The notes: generated by a model from the sequence alone, not told the origin. A stretch of DNA of 64,000 nucleotides from Ralstonia pickettii (GCF_001699815.1 NZ_MCGB01000025.1:1-64000), one strand, 5' to 3'; numbered from the stretch's first letter, positions 9,495 through 18,928 are shown. Numbers and translations: made by a program.

Positions 9495-10997
9495 TTACTC
9501 TTCTTGAAACGCTTCCTCGCGCTTTCTGTTGATGACGGGCAGCGCCACCAGCAAAACCAGGATGCCCGCTGCAATCAGCAGCCCCATCGACAGCGGCCGC
9601 GTAACGAAAGTGGAGAAATCCCCGCGCGAGAGCAGCAGCGCGCGGCGGAAGTTCTCTTCCATCATCGGCCCAAGCACGAAGCCGAGCAGCATGGGCGCCG
9701 GTTCGCAGCGCAGCTTGACGAACATGTAGCCGATCAAGCCGAAGAGCGCGGTCTGGAAGATATCGAACGTCGTGTTCGACACCGAATACACGCCGATGCA
9801 GCAGAACACCAGGATGGCCGGATACAGAAAGCGATACGGCACTTTCAACAGGCGCACCCACACGCCGATCATTGGCAGGTTCAACACGATCAGCATCAGG
9901 TTGCCGATCCACATCGAGGCGATGAGGCCCCAGAACAGCGCCGGGTTGCTCGTCATCACCTGCGGGCCGGGCTGGATGTTGTGGATGGTCATCGCGCCGA
10001 CCATCAGCGCCATCACGGCGTTGGGCGGAATGCCGAGCGTGAGCAGCGGAATGAACGACGTCTGCGCTGCGGCGTTGTTGGCCGATTCGGGGCCGGCCAC
10101 GCCCTCGATGGCGCCCTTGCCGAATTCGCTCGAATACTTCGAGGTCTTCTTCTCCAGCGAGTACGACGCGAACGATGCCAGCGTCGCGCCGCCGCCCGGC
10201 AGGATGCCCAGGAGCGAGCCCAGCGCCGTGCCGCGCAGTACGGCCGGGATCATGCGCTTGAAATCTTCGCGGCTGGGCCAGAGGTTACGCACGTGCTCGA
10301 CAAAGGTTTCACGATGCTCCTTCTGTTCGAGGTTGGCGATGATCTCGGCAAAGCCAAACACGCCCATCGCCACCGACACGAAGTTCAGCCCGTCGGCCAG
10401 TTCCGGCACGTCGAACGAATAACGCGCGGTGCCCGAGTTAACATCGGTGCCGACCAGGCCCAGCAGCAGGCCCAGGACGATCATCGCAATCGCCTTGATG
10501 AGCGAGCCCGACGCCAGCACCACCGCGCCGATCAGCCCCAGCACCATCAGCGAGAAATACTCCGCCGGCCCGAAGTTGAACGCGAATTCCGACAGCGGCG
10601 TGGCAAATGCCGCCAGGACCAGCGTGGCCACGCAGCCTGCGAAGAACGAGCCCAAGCCCGCGGTGGCGAGCGCCACGCCCGCGCGCCCGCGCCGCGCCAT
10701 CTGGTAGCCATCGATGGTGGTCACCACCGAAGATGATTCGCCCGGCAGATTGACGAGGATGGCCGTGGTGGAACCGCCGTACTGCGCACCGTAGTAGATG
10801 CCGGCCAGCATGATCAGCGCGGCCACCGGCGGCAGCGCGTACGTGGCCGGCAGCAGCATCGCAATCGTGGCGATGGGGCCCAGGCCCGGCAGCACGCCGA
10901 TCAGCGTACCGAGCACGCAGCCGATGAACGCGTAGATCAGGTTCTGGATGGAAAGCGCGGTCGAAAAGCCGAGCGCGAGGTTGGCAAAGAGGTCCAT
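9495..10997 (-). CDS. tctA: Tripartite tricarboxylate transporter large permease, TctA family
   Basis: A 500-residue, roughly 12-helix membrane subunit of a TTT transporter, which takes up citrate-like carboxylates using the proton or sodium gradient with a periplasmic TctC binder. Family marks include GVLPGLGPIATIAMLLP near the N-terminus, a second GILPGGGATLASF in the middle, and YGGSTTAILVNLPGE. The start at 10997 (MDLFANLALG) was chosen; the frame extends to 11072 but that part is not family-like. It follows tctB with a 19-bp gap. No tctC lies beside it, so the binder must be encoded elsewhere. Confidence 0.92.
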   Translation of the reverse strand: MDLFANLALGFSTALSIQNLIYAFIGCVLGTLIGVLPGLGPIATIAMLLPATYALPPVAALIMLAGIYYGAQYGGSTTAILVNLPGESSSVVTTIDGYQMARRGRAGVALATAGLGSFFAGCVATLVLAAFATPLSEFAFNFGPAEYFSLMVLGLIGAVVLASGSLIKAIAMIVLGLLLGLVGTDVNSGTARYSFDVPELADGLNFVSVAMGVFGFAEIIANLEQKEHRETFVEHVRNLWPSREDFKRMIPAVLRGTALGSLLGILPGGGATLASFASYSLEKKTSKYSSEFGKGAIEGVAGPESANNAAAQTSFIPLLTLGIPPNAVMALMVGAMTIHNIQPGPQVMTSNPALFWGLIASMWIGNLMLIVLNLPMIGVWVRLLKVPYRFLYPAILVFCCIGVYSVSNTTFDIFQTALFGLIGYMFVKLRCEPAPMLLGFVLGPMMEENFRRALLLSRGDFSTFVTRPLSMGLLIAAGILVLLVALPVINRKREEAFQEE

Positions 10998-11016
10998 GGT
11001 GTCGTGTGCCTCGCGC

Positions 11017-11502
11017 TCAATTGCCGATGAAGGCGGGCCACACCGGGAACTGCAGCTTGAGCCCATAGACAAACGCCGCGAGGCTCATCACCACCATCAC
11101 GATGGCGGTACCGGCCGCACCCTTGAGCGTGAACTCGTGGCTGGCCATGCTGGAGACCAGCACGAGCACCACAAGCGAGAGCACCAGCCCAAGCGGTTGC
11201 AGCAGCAGCCCGAACAGCACCACGGAGCCGAGAACCCACAGCAGCGTTTTGACGTCCCAACGCGGAATGCGGTCGACCACGCCCTTGCTCGACAGCGATT
11301 GCACGACCACCACCACGCCCAGCAGCACAAGCACCACGCCCAGCCAGAACGGGAAGTAGCCCGGGCCCATGCTGCTGGCGGTGCCCATGCGGTAGCTGCG
11401 CGCCAGAATGGCAAACGCCGCACCGGCGACGATGAACATGACGCCGGATGCAAAGTCCTGGTGACTGCGGATCACCGGACGACCTCGTGGATCGTTCTGC
11501 AA
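11017..11502 (-). CDS. tctB: Tripartite tricarboxylate transporter small permease, TctB family
   Basis: A 161-residue membrane protein with four hydrophobic helices and the TctB-type opening SGVMFIVAGAAFAILARSY followed by MGPGYFPFWLG. It is the small membrane subunit partnering TctA just downstream. The start is TTG at 11502, supported by GGAG seven bases upstream; the first ATG in frame would remove part of helix 1. The region upstream carries a palindrome at 11546 that could be an operator. Confidence 0.9.
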   Translation of the reverse strand: MQNDPRGRPVIRSHQDFASGVMFIVAGAAFAILARSYRMGTASSMGPGYFPFWLGVVLVLLGVVVVVQSLSSKGVVDRIPRWDVKTLLWVLGSVVLFGLLLQPLGLVLSLVVLVLVSSMASHEFTLKGAAGTAIVMVVMSLAAFVYGLKLQFPVWPAFIGN

Positions 11503-11545
11503 GTCTGGTCTCCTCGGGATGGCGTGCCGCGCGGGTTAGGCGGGC

Positions 11546-11566
11546 CGCCTTATGCCTGGTAAGGCG
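11546..11566. promoter_or_regulatory. Palindrome upstream of tctBA
   Basis: CGCCTTA and TAAGGCG form a perfect 7-bp inverted repeat around TGCCTGG, about 45 bp upstream of the tctB start. It could be an operator for the transporter operon or an mRNA hairpin. It lies in the non-coding gap between tctB and the DUF2214 gene; no regulator is adjacent. Confidence 0.35.
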
Positions 11567-11736
11567 ACCAAGTTTGCACGCTAAGCAGACCGGCTTTCAA
11601 GCAGCTTGCGGAGGGGAGGGCATGCCGCTTCATGAGCCGGCGCGGCGCCCCGGGCAAACGGTTCAGGGTTTGTCCCTAGCGTTGCCCTGAGCAACATTGG
11701 GGCCGCACCACGCGGGTTGCGCGTCCCCCGGTGCAA

Positions 11737-12189
11737 TTACATGCCGATACCGCGCGCCATCAGCACGGCCGCCAGCGGAATGAAGATGATCAGGTGCGAC
11801 TCGACCATGACCCAGCGGCGCGTCTTGGCAATCTCCGACGGCGTGGGCACGAAGTCGGGCAGCGTCTTGCCCTGCTTCTTCCAGCGCAGGATGTTGATGG
11901 TCGGAACAATCGACATCAGCCCCACGAGAATGAACAGGCCCACCTTGACGTGGAATACCGGGTTGTGGACATAGAACGCGTAGCCCTTGGCGCCGTAGAA
12001 CACGCGCAGCAACCCCGTGATCAGCACCGCGAGTGCAGCAAAGCCGAACACGGCGTCATAACGTGCCAGGCGCTTGCGGATCTCGGGCGTCATGTCCGGG
12101 CGCAGCACCACGGCCTCGGCGGTGAGAAAAACGATCAGCGTGAAGATCGAGATGTAATGCAGGTAAGCCAGCAACGCATCAAGCCACAT
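11737..12189 (-). CDS. DUF2214 family membrane protein
   Basis: A 150-residue four-helix integral membrane protein matching the DUF2214 family: HYISIFTLIVFLTAEAVVL at the N-terminus, then RYDAVFGFAALAVLITGLLRV and KVGLFILVGLMSIVPT. The function is unknown. The pattern of histidine in the first helix and Arg/Tyr in the loops recalls small heme- or redox-linked membrane proteins, but nothing proves this. It sits 45 bp downstream of the CaiB gene on the same strand and may be cotranscribed. Confidence 0.85.
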   Translation of the reverse strand: MWLDALLAYLHYISIFTLIVFLTAEAVVLRPDMTPEIRKRLARYDAVFGFAALAVLITGLLRVFYGAKGYAFYVHNPVFHVKVGLFILVGLMSIVPTINILRWKKQGKTLPDFVPTPSEIAKTRRWVMVESHLIIFIPLAAVLMARGIGM

Positions 12190-12234
12190 GTTGACCTCAT
12201 CAGGGTGGGGAAGGGTTGGCGTGGATTGCAGGGC

Positions 12235-13455
12235 TCAGATCACGCCGCGCGCGCGCAGCGTTTCGATCTGCTCCCTGTTCAGGTTCAGCACGTCGCGCAG
12301 CACAGCCTCGGTGTGTTCGCCCAGCAGCGGCGGGTGGCTCGCGGCCTTGGGCGGCGTGGCGCTCATCTTGACGGGGCTGCCGACAAGCTTGACGGTGCCG
12401 GCGCTGGGGTGAGGCAGGTCGACGCGCAGGCCGCGCGCCTGCACCTGCTCGTTGTTGAACACCTCGTCGAGCGAATTGATCGGGCCGCACGGCACACCGG
12501 CGGCTTCGAGCTTGTCGATCCATTCGCCTTTGCTCAAGCGCTTGACCATCTCGGCCAGGATCGGCACCAGCACGTCCCGGTTGGCCACGCGCTGCGGGTT
12601 GGTGGCAAAGCGCGGGTCGTCGGCCAGCTCGGGCATGCCGCCCGCATCCACAAAGCGCCGGAACTGCCCGTCGTTGCCGACTGCCACGATGATCCAGCCG
12701 TTGGCCGCCTGGAACGTCTGATACGGCACGATGTTCGGATGCGCATTGCCCCAGCGCTTGGGCGCCTGGCCGCTGGCGAGGTAGTTGGTGTTCATGTTGG
12801 CCAGCATGGCGACCTGCACGTCGAGCAACGCCATGTCGATGTACTGGCCTTCGCCCGTGCGGTCCCGGTGCGCGAGCGCGGCGAGCACGGCCACGGTGGC
12901 GTACATGCCGGTCATCAAATCCGAGATGGCCACGCCGGCCTTTTGCGGGCCGCCGCCGGGCAGGTCGTCGCGCTCGCCGGTCAGGCTCATGAAGCCGCCC
13001 ATGCCTTGCACGATGAAGTCATAGCCGGCGCGGGCGGCGTAAGGACCGGTCTGGCCGAAGCCCGTGATGGAGCAGTAGACGACGTCTGGCTTCACGGCCT
13101 TGATCGATGCGTAGTCGAGCCCGTATTTCGCGAGCTGGCCGACCTTGTAGTTCTCGAGCACCACATCGGCGTGCGCGGCGAGCTGGCGGACGATGTCCTG
13201 GCCCTCGGGCGTGCTGATGTCGACCGTGATCGAGCGCTTGTTGCGGTTGGCGGCCAGGTAGTAGGCGGCCTCGGCGGTGTCCTGGCCGGCTTCGTCCTTG
13301 AGCCACGGCGGGCCCCAGGTGCGCGTGTCGTCGCCGGCGCCCGGACGCTCCACCTTGATGACGTCGGCGCCGAAATCGGCGAGGTTCTGTGCGCACCAGG
13401 GGCCGGCAAGTACGCGGGTCAGGTCGAGAACACGGAGATGGCTCAGAGCGCCCAT
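12235..13455 (-). CDS. CaiB/BaiF family CoA-transferase
   Basis: A 406-residue class III CoA-transferase, which moves CoA between acyl groups through a covalent aspartyl-CoA intermediate. Family marks are LDLTRVLAGPWCAQNLADFG at the N-terminus, RNKRSITVD, and the catalytic Asp in GVAISDLMTGMYA. The closing region carries PLLGEHTE. The substrate cannot be read from the sequence; formyl, succinyl and carnitine relatives exist. The start at 13455 (MGALSHLRVLDL) fits the family; an in-frame GTG lies at 13473. It is divergent from alaS. Confidence 0.92.
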   Translation of the reverse strand: MGALSHLRVLDLTRVLAGPWCAQNLADFGADVIKVERPGAGDDTRTWGPPWLKDEAGQDTAEAAYYLAANRNKRSITVDISTPEGQDIVRQLAAHADVVLENYKVGQLAKYGLDYASIKAVKPDVVYCSITGFGQTGPYAARAGYDFIVQGMGGFMSLTGERDDLPGGGPQKAGVAISDLMTGMYATVAVLAALAHRDRTGEGQYIDMALLDVQVAMLANMNTNYLASGQAPKRWGNAHPNIVPYQTFQAANGWIIVAVGNDGQFRRFVDAGGMPELADDPRFATNPQRVANRDVLVPILAEMVKRLSKGEWIDKLEAAGVPCGPINSLDEVFNNEQVQARGLRVDLPHPSAGTVKLVGSPVKMSATPPKAASHPPLLGEHTEAVLRDVLNLNREQIETLRARGVI

Positions 13456-13558
13456 GGATTGACGAATCGACACGATTGGAACGGGTGCACTCTACACCAC
13501 GCTCCGGGGTACCCCCAGCCCCATGCGACGAATGGGCGCTAACACATTAGCAACCCCG

Positions 13559-13564
13559 TATAAT
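13559..13564 (+). promoter_or_regulatory. Probable -10 box of the alaS promoter
   Basis: A perfect TATAAT lies about 75 bp upstream of the alaS start, in the divergent gap with the CaiB gene. No good -35 hexamer is visible at the standard distance. Confidence 0.45.
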
Positions 13565-13637
13565 CAATGGTTTGCACTGATCCAAGATGCGCCGGGCGGT
13601 TGCCCCAGGCGCCATGCTGACTCCGGCACCCCGCGAC

Positions 13638-16280
13638 ATGAAAGCCTCCGATATCCGCCAAAAATTCCTGACGTTCTTTGAGGGCAAGGGCCACACCGTG
13701 GTGCGCTCTTCGCCGCTGGTGCCGGGCAACGACCCGACGCTGCTGTTCACCAACTCCGGCATGGTGCAGTTCAAGGACGTCTTCCTCGGTACCGACAAGC
13801 GCCCGTACGTGCGTGCGGCCTCCGTGCAGCGCTGCCTGCGCGCCGGCGGCAAGCACAACGACCTGGAAAACGTCGGCTATACGGCGCGCCACCACACGTT
13901 CTTCGAAATGCTTGGCAACTGGTCGTTCGGCGACTACTTCAAGCGCGACGCACTCGTGTGGGCGTGGGAGCTGCTGACGCAGGAATACAAGCTGCCGGCC
14001 GAGAAGCTGTGGGCCACGGTCTACCAGACCGACGACGAGGCTTACGACATCTGGACCAAGGTCATCGGCTTGCCGCCCGAGCGCGTCGTGCGCATTGGCG
14101 ACAACAAGGGCGCGCCATACGCCTCCGACAACTTCTGGCAGATGGCCGAAACCGGCCCGTGCGGCCCGTGCTCGGAAATCTTCTACGACCATGGCCCCGA
14201 CGTCTGGGGCGGCCCCCCGGGAAGCCCGGAAGCCGACGGCGACCGCTACATCGAAATCTGGAACAACGTGTTCATGCAGTTCGATCGCCAGCTCGATCCG
14301 GCGACCGGCGAATACACGCTGACCCCGCTGCCCGCACCGTGCGTCGACACCGGCATGGGCATGGAACGCCTGGCTGCCATCCTGCAGCACGTGCACAGCA
14401 ACTACGAGATCGACCTGTTCCAGGCGCTCATCGCTGCCGCCGCGCGCGAGACGAACACCAAGGATCTGGCCAACAACTCGCTGCGCGTGATTGCCGACCA
14501 CATCCGCGCATGCTCGTTCCTGATCGTCGACGGCGTGATCCCGGGCAATGAGGGCCGTGGCTATGTGCTGCGCCGGATCATCCGCCGCGCCATCCGCCAC
14601 GGTTACAAGCTCGGCTGCCGCGCAGCGTTCTTCCACAAGCTCGTGGACGACCTCGTCGCGCAGATGGGCGAGGCCTATCCGGAGTTGCGCGAGGCGCGCG
14701 ACCGTGTGGTCGAAGTGCTGCGTACGGAAGAGGCGCGCTTCTTCGAGACCATCGAGCACGGCATGTCGATCCTCGACGCCGCGCTGGGCGAGCTGAAGAC
14801 CTCGGGTGCCAAGATGCTCGACGGCGAACTGGCCTTCAAGCTGCACGACACCTACGGTTTCCCGCTGGACCTGACGCAAGACGTCTGCCGCGAGAACGAC
14901 GTGATCGTCGACGAAGCGGCCTTTGACGCCGCCATGAACCGCCAGCGCGAGCAGGCACGCGCGGCCGGCAAGTTCAAGATGGCCGCCGGCACGCTCGACT
15001 ACACCGGGGACAAGACAACGTTCCACGGCTACGAGCAGCTCGTGCGCGAAACCGCGCGGGTGACGGCGCTGTTTGTGGATGGCGCATCGGTGCAGGAAAT
15101 GCACCCGGGCCAGACCGGCGTGGTGGTGCTGGACCACACCCCGTTCTATGCGGAATCGGGCGGCCAGGTTGGCGACCAGGGCACGCTCAAGGCTGCGACC
15201 GTCTGGTTTGATGTGGTCGACACGCTCAAGGTGCAGCCGGACGTGTTCGGCCACCACGGCGAGCTGCGCACCGGCGTGCTGAAGGTTGGCGATGCCGTGG
15301 CGGCGGAGGTGGACGCAGTGCGCCGCGCGCGCACCATGCGCAACCACTCGGCCACCCACCTGATGCACAAGGCCCTGCGCGAAGTGCTGGGCAGCCACGT
15401 GCAGCAGAAGGGCTCGCTGGTGGATGCAGAAAAAACCCGCTTCGACTTCTCGCACAACGCACCGATGACGCCGCTGCAGATTCGCGAAGTGGAAGCGCGT
15501 GTCAACGCAGAAATTTTTGCCAACGCCGCGACGAACGCCCAGCTCATGGGCTTTGACGACGCAGTCAAGAATGGCGCAATGGCCCTCTTCGGCGAGAAGT
15601 ACGGCGACGAAGTGCGCGTGCTGTCGATCGGTTCGTCGAAGGAACTGTGTGGCGGCACGCACGTGGCGCGCACGGGCGACATCGGCCTGTTCAAGATCGT
15701 GAGCGAGTCGGGCGTGGCGGCGGGGATTCGCCGTGTGGAAGCCATCACTGGCGACAACGTGCTGCATTACCTGCAGACGCTCGATACACGCATCAACGAA
15801 GCGGCTGCCGCGCTGCGTGCGCAGCCGTCGGAACTGACGTCGCGCATCGTGCAGGTGCAGGACCAGGTCAAGACGCTCGAGAAGGAACTGGAGCGCCTGA
15901 AGTCGAAGCTGGCCGCCAGCCAGGGCGACGAACTTGTGAGCCAGGCCGTGGACGTTGCCGGCATCAAGGTGCTGGCTGCCAAGCTGGACGGCGCCGATGC
16001 CAAGACGCTGCGCGAGACCATGGACAAGCTCAAGGACAAACTGCAGACCGCAGCCATCGTGCTGGGCAGCGTGAGCGACGGCAAGGTTGCGCTGATTGCG
16101 GGCGTGACGGCTGACGCCACGGCCAAGGTCAAGGCGGGCGAGCTGGTCAACTTTGTCGCCCAGCAAGTCGGCGGCAAGGGCGGCGGCCGCCCGGACATGG
16201 CCCAGGCCGGCGGCACGGAGCCGGACAACCTGCCGCAGGCGCTGGCCGGCGTGGCAGCGTGGGTGCAGCAGAAGGTTTGA
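13638..16280 (+). CDS. alaS: Alanyl-tRNA synthetase
   Basis: An 880-residue class II synthetase that charges tRNA-Ala and clears mischarged Ser/Gly. The aminoacylation domain shows [15 protein letters not shown] and [17 protein letters not shown] (about residues 85-101). The editing domain carries the zinc motif [12 protein letters not shown] and [13 protein letters not shown] (near residue 671). A coiled-coil linker and the C-Ala glycine-rich end ([15 protein letters not shown]) complete the family architecture. The ATG at 13638 ([10 protein letters not shown]) was chosen by family fit; the frame extends to 13587. No clear Shine-Dalgarno sequence precedes it. A terminator follows. Confidence 0.97.
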   Translation: MKASDIRQKFLTFFEGKGHTVVRSSPLVPGNDPTLLFTNSGMVQFKDVFLGTDKRPYVRAASVQRCLRAGGKHNDLENVGYTARHHTFFEMLGNWSFGDYFKRDALVWAWELLTQEYKLPAEKLWATVYQTDDEAYDIWTKVIGLPPERVVRIGDNKGAPYASDNFWQMAETGPCGPCSEIFYDHGPDVWGGPPGSPEADGDRYIEIWNNVFMQFDRQLDPATGEYTLTPLPAPCVDTGMGMERLAAILQHVHSNYEIDLFQALIAAAARETNTKDLANNSLRVIADHIRACSFLIVDGVIPGNEGRGYVLRRIIRRAIRHGYKLGCRAAFFHKLVDDLVAQMGEAYPELREARDRVVEVLRTEEARFFETIEHGMSILDAALGELKTSGAKMLDGELAFKLHDTYGFPLDLTQDVCRENDVIVDEAAFDAAMNRQREQARAAGKFKMAAGTLDYTGDKTTFHGYEQLVRETARVTALFVDGASVQEMHPGQTGVVVLDHTPFYAESGGQVGDQGTLKAATVWFDVVDTLKVQPDVFGHHGELRTGVLKVGDAVAAEVDAVRRARTMRNHSATHLMHKALREVLGSHVQQKGSLVDAEKTRFDFSHNAPMTPLQIREVEARVNAEIFANAATNAQLMGFDDAVKNGAMALFGEKYGDEVRVLSIGSSKELCGGTHVARTGDIGLFKIVSESGVAAGIRRVEAITGDNVLHYLQTLDTRINEAAAALRAQPSELTSRIVQVQDQVKTLEKELERLKSKLAASQGDELVSQAVDVAGIKVLAAKLDGADAKTLRETMDKLKDKLQTAAIVLGSVSDGKVALIAGVTADATAKVKAGELVNFVAQQVGGKGGGRPDMAQAGGTEPDNLPQALAGVAAWVQQKV

Positions 16281-16310
16281 TGTAACGCGTTCGACAAGAA
16301 TGCGCTAGAC

Positions 16311-16350
16311 GGCGCGCGCTCCCGGCAACGGGGCGCGCGCCGTTTTGTTT
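16311..16350 (+). terminator. Intrinsic terminator of alaS
   Basis: GGCGCGCG (16311-16318) pairs with CGCGCGCC (16334-16341), followed by GTTTTGTTT. It lies 30 bp after the alaS stop. Confidence 0.85.
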
Positions 16351-16733
16351 GGAGGCGATCAGGGCGGTGGCGTGGTGTCCAGCAGGAAGACGCGCAGGCG
16401 CTCATTTCGGTCGCCATGGCGGCGCCCGACCAGAACTGGGTCCACTCGGAGAACCTGAGCGGCGCCTCACAAACCTGAGCAACGGATTTCCGTGGGGCAG
16501 GCCGCGCGACTTTCGGGGCACAGCGCGCCCTCCGTTGGGGCTTGTCTGCGCCATGAGAACAAGCGGGGAATGTCGCCCGGCTGGAGACAGGCCCAGCCAT
16601 GGCCTATACCGGAACACGTTGCCGATTGCGTAGAGATTGTGTGCCCCCTGGCAGGCAATTTGCATCGGTGGCGCGCGCTGTTCCCCACAGCGCGGGTTGA
16701 TCCCATCCCTATCCCCAAAATCCGAGGAGAACC
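16351..16733. other. Non-coding gap with a possible gene remnant
   Basis: No convincing gene is seen. On the minus strand about 30 codons ending near 16365 read like the tail of a lost protein (VGRRHGDRNERLRVFLLD), preceded by a stop. It looks like a decayed C-terminus, perhaps of a transposase, but I cannot identify it. The end of the gap supplies the leader of the first NUP gene with GAGGAGA just before its ATG. Confidence 0.4.
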
Positions 16734-17849
16734 ATGAGCGTCCTATCTGACAAGGTTGACGCCCCGCCACCGCAGCCGCCGCACCGGCTGCTCGGGCGCA
16801 AAGGCAAACGATTGGCCCATGCCGTCGCGGTTGGCGCATTGCTGGCGGCGGGCGTTGGCGCGTCGACGCAGCCGGGTGCGCAACTCGCACCGGAGTCGCA
16901 CGCGCGCAAGGTCAAGGTGCTCATCATCAGCATGTTCGCGCCCGAGGCGCAGCCGTGGATCGACAAGCTTGGCCTCACGCAAGACGTGCCGGTGCCGGGC
17001 CTGTCCATCGACTATCCGAACGTGCATTGCAACGCCAGCGACGTCTGCCAGCTCACCACGGGCATGGGCAAGGCGAATGCCGCGTCGTCGGTCTCGGCGC
17101 TGATCTACAGCGGCAAGTTCGATCTGCAGCGCACGTACTTCCTTGTGGCTGGCATTGCGGGGATCGATCCTTCGCAGGGCACGCTCGGCAGCGCTGCGTG
17201 GGCGCGCTTCCTCGTCGACAGCGACATTGCGTGGGAGATCGATGCGCGCGAGGTGCCCGCCAACTGGCCCGGCGGCTTCATCGGCATCAACACGCAGGGC
17301 CCCGGACAGAAGCCGCCGCTGGATTACAAGACCGAAGTCTTTCGCGTGAACGAGGCGCTGCTGCAGAAGGCGCTGGCGCTCTCCAAGGGCGCGGTGTTGG
17401 ACGACAACGCCACCGCGCGCGCCTATCGCGCCAACTACCCGAGTGCACCGGCCAACCAGCCGCCTTCCGTCGTGCAATGCGACACCGCTGCCGGCAACAC
17501 ATACTGGCACGGCGCCAAGCTGGGCGAGCGCGAAGCAGCCTGGGTCAAGCTGCTGACGGACGGGCAGGGCACGTACTGCACCACGCAGCAGGAAGACAAC
17601 GCCACGTTCGAGGCGCTCACGCGCGGCTCCAAGGCAGGCCTGCTCGACCTGCAGCGTGTGGCCGTGCTGCGCACCGCGTCCAACTTCGATAGGCCGTATC
17701 CGGGGCAGACGCCGTACGACTCGCTGGTCAACAGCAACTCGGGCGGGTTCGTGCCGTCGCTCAACAACCTGTATCTGGCGGGCGGCCCGCTGGTCAACGA
17801 GATCGTCACGCGCTGGAGCGTGTGGAAACACGGAGTGCCCTCGCCATGA
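16734..17849 (+). CDS. NUP family exported protein (purine nucleoside permease-like)
   Basis: A 371-residue protein of the NUP family, named after a yeast purine nucleoside permease. Only one hydrophobic stretch is seen, an N-terminal export signal (residues 28-46). The rest is a soluble domain with motifs recalling the nucleoside phosphorylase fold: VLIISMFAPEAQPW, QLTTGMGKANAASSVSALI and FLVAGIAGIDPSQGTLGSAAW. The closing region is FVPSLNNLYLAGGPLVNEIV. It thus looks periplasmic, and a binding or nucleoside-cleaving role is as likely as transport. AGGAGA sits just upstream of the ATG. The downstream paralogue overlaps it by 4 nt. Confidence 0.85.
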   Translation: MSVLSDKVDAPPPQPPHRLLGRKGKRLAHAVAVGALLAAGVGASTQPGAQLAPESHARKVKVLIISMFAPEAQPWIDKLGLTQDVPVPGLSIDYPNVHCNASDVCQLTTGMGKANAASSVSALIYSGKFDLQRTYFLVAGIAGIDPSQGTLGSAAWARFLVDSDIAWEIDAREVPANWPGGFIGINTQGPGQKPPLDYKTEVFRVNEALLQKALALSKGAVLDDNATARAYRANYPSAPANQPPSVVQCDTAAGNTYWHGAKLGEREAAWVKLLTDGQGTYCTTQQEDNATFEALTRGSKAGLLDLQRVAVLRTASNFDRPYPGQTPYDSLVNSNSGGFVPSLNNLYLAGGPLVNEIVTRWSVWKHGVPSP

Positions 17850-18895
17850 TCGATTCCCGACTCAAGATGCCCATGCCGCGTTTGCGTGCGATCGCGAAGC
17901 TCTGCGCCGTCGGTGCCGCAGCGCTGACCTTGAACAGCTGCGCGTATGACGGAGTGAAAGTCATCGTCATCAACATGTTCCAGGGCGAAGCCCAACCCTT
18001 TATCGACCGTTACGATCTGAAGGAGAAGGTCTATATCTCCGGCCTGTCGCCCGATGCGCCGAACATGCTGTGCAACTACGACGGCATCTGCCAGGTCACC
18101 ACGGGCATGGGGTATGCGAATGCGGCGTCGACGATTTCTGCGTTGCTCTATCGCAGCAAGCTGGACCTCTCGCACACCTACTTTGTGATTGCCGGCATTG
18201 CGGGCATCGATCCGGGGCAGGGGACGGTGGGCTCGGCGGCGTGGGCGCGGTATGCGGTCGATTACGGTCTCTCGCACGAGATCGATGCGCGCGAGATGCC
18301 GGCCGGCTGGCCGTACGGCTACTTCGGCATCGGCACCAAGGGCCCCGGCCAGAAGCCGCCGATGGACTACCGCACCGAGGTGTTCCAGCTCAACGAGACG
18401 CTGCTGCAGAAGGCGTACACGCTGTCGAAATCGGCGACGCTGGAAGACAGCCCAGAGGCCATCGCCTTCCGCAAAAACTATGCGTATGCGCCGGCCAACC
18501 AGCCACCCGCCGTCATCCAATGCGACGTGGCCTCCGCCGATACCTGGTGGGCCGGCCGCAACTTGGGCCAGCGCGCGCGTGATTGGGTGAAGACGATGAC
18601 CGACAACAAGGGCACCTACTGCACGACGGCGCAAGAAGACAACGCCACGCTGGAAGTCCTGACGCGCGGCGCCCGTGCCGGCAAGGTCGACTTCAGCCGC
18701 GTGGCCCTGCTGCGTGCCGGGTCCGACTTCGACCGGCCGTACGACGGCCAGAGCGCCTCCGACGGGCTCATCAACTTTGCGCAGCAGGGTGGTTTCGTGC
18801 CGGCCACGCACAATCTCGTCAATGCGGCCAAGCCGTTGTTGGACGACATCGTGCAACACTGGCCCCAGTGGAAACAGGGGGTGCCGGCGAATTAA
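17846..18895 (+). CDS. NUP family exported protein, second tandem copy, possible lipoprotein
   Basis: A 349-residue paralogue of the preceding gene, sharing VTTGMGYANAASTISALLY, VIAGIAGIDPGQGTVGSAAWARY and YCTTAQEDNATLEVLTRGARAG. It starts at ATG 17846 within an ATGA overlap, so the pair is translationally coupled. The N-terminus ends in LTLNSC, a passable lipobox, so this copy may be lipid-anchored while the first is soluble. The copies have clearly diverged, so the duplication is not recent. There are no further membrane helices. The function is as uncertain as for its partner: purine nucleoside handling is inferred from the family name only. Confidence 0.85.
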   Translation: MIDSRLKMPMPRLRAIAKLCAVGAAALTLNSCAYDGVKVIVINMFQGEAQPFIDRYDLKEKVYISGLSPDAPNMLCNYDGICQVTTGMGYANAASTISALLYRSKLDLSHTYFVIAGIAGIDPGQGTVGSAAWARYAVDYGLSHEIDAREMPAGWPYGYFGIGTKGPGQKPPMDYRTEVFQLNETLLQKAYTLSKSATLEDSPEAIAFRKNYAYAPANQPPAVIQCDVASADTWWAGRNLGQRARDWVKTMTDNKGTYCTTAQEDNATLEVLTRGARAGKVDFSRVALLRAGSDFDRPYDGQSASDGLINFAQQGGFVPATHNLVNAAKPLLDDIVQHWPQWKQGVPAN

Positions 18896-18898
18896 CAC

Positions 18899-18928
18899 TT
18901 GCTGACATCACATTTCAATCTATATAAT
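18899..18928 (+). promoter_or_regulatory. Sigma-70-like promoter upstream of the TonB receptor
   Basis: A perfect TATAAT lies at 18923-18928. Possible -35 elements are TTGCTG (18899, 18-bp spacer) or CTGACA (18902, 15-bp spacer). It starts 4 bp after the second NUP gene and is overlapped by a Fur-box-like sequence. Confidence 0.55.

Noticed and set aside
11731-13542. Open frame of 603 codons on the plus strand
   Set aside because: It covers the DUF2214 and CaiB genes in antisense; no signal, no family.
13539-16166. Open frame of 875 codons on the minus strand
   Set aside because: It is a high-GC shadow of alaS: His/Arg/Val-rich, no family motifs, no ribosome binding site, while the plus-strand gene is fully conserved.
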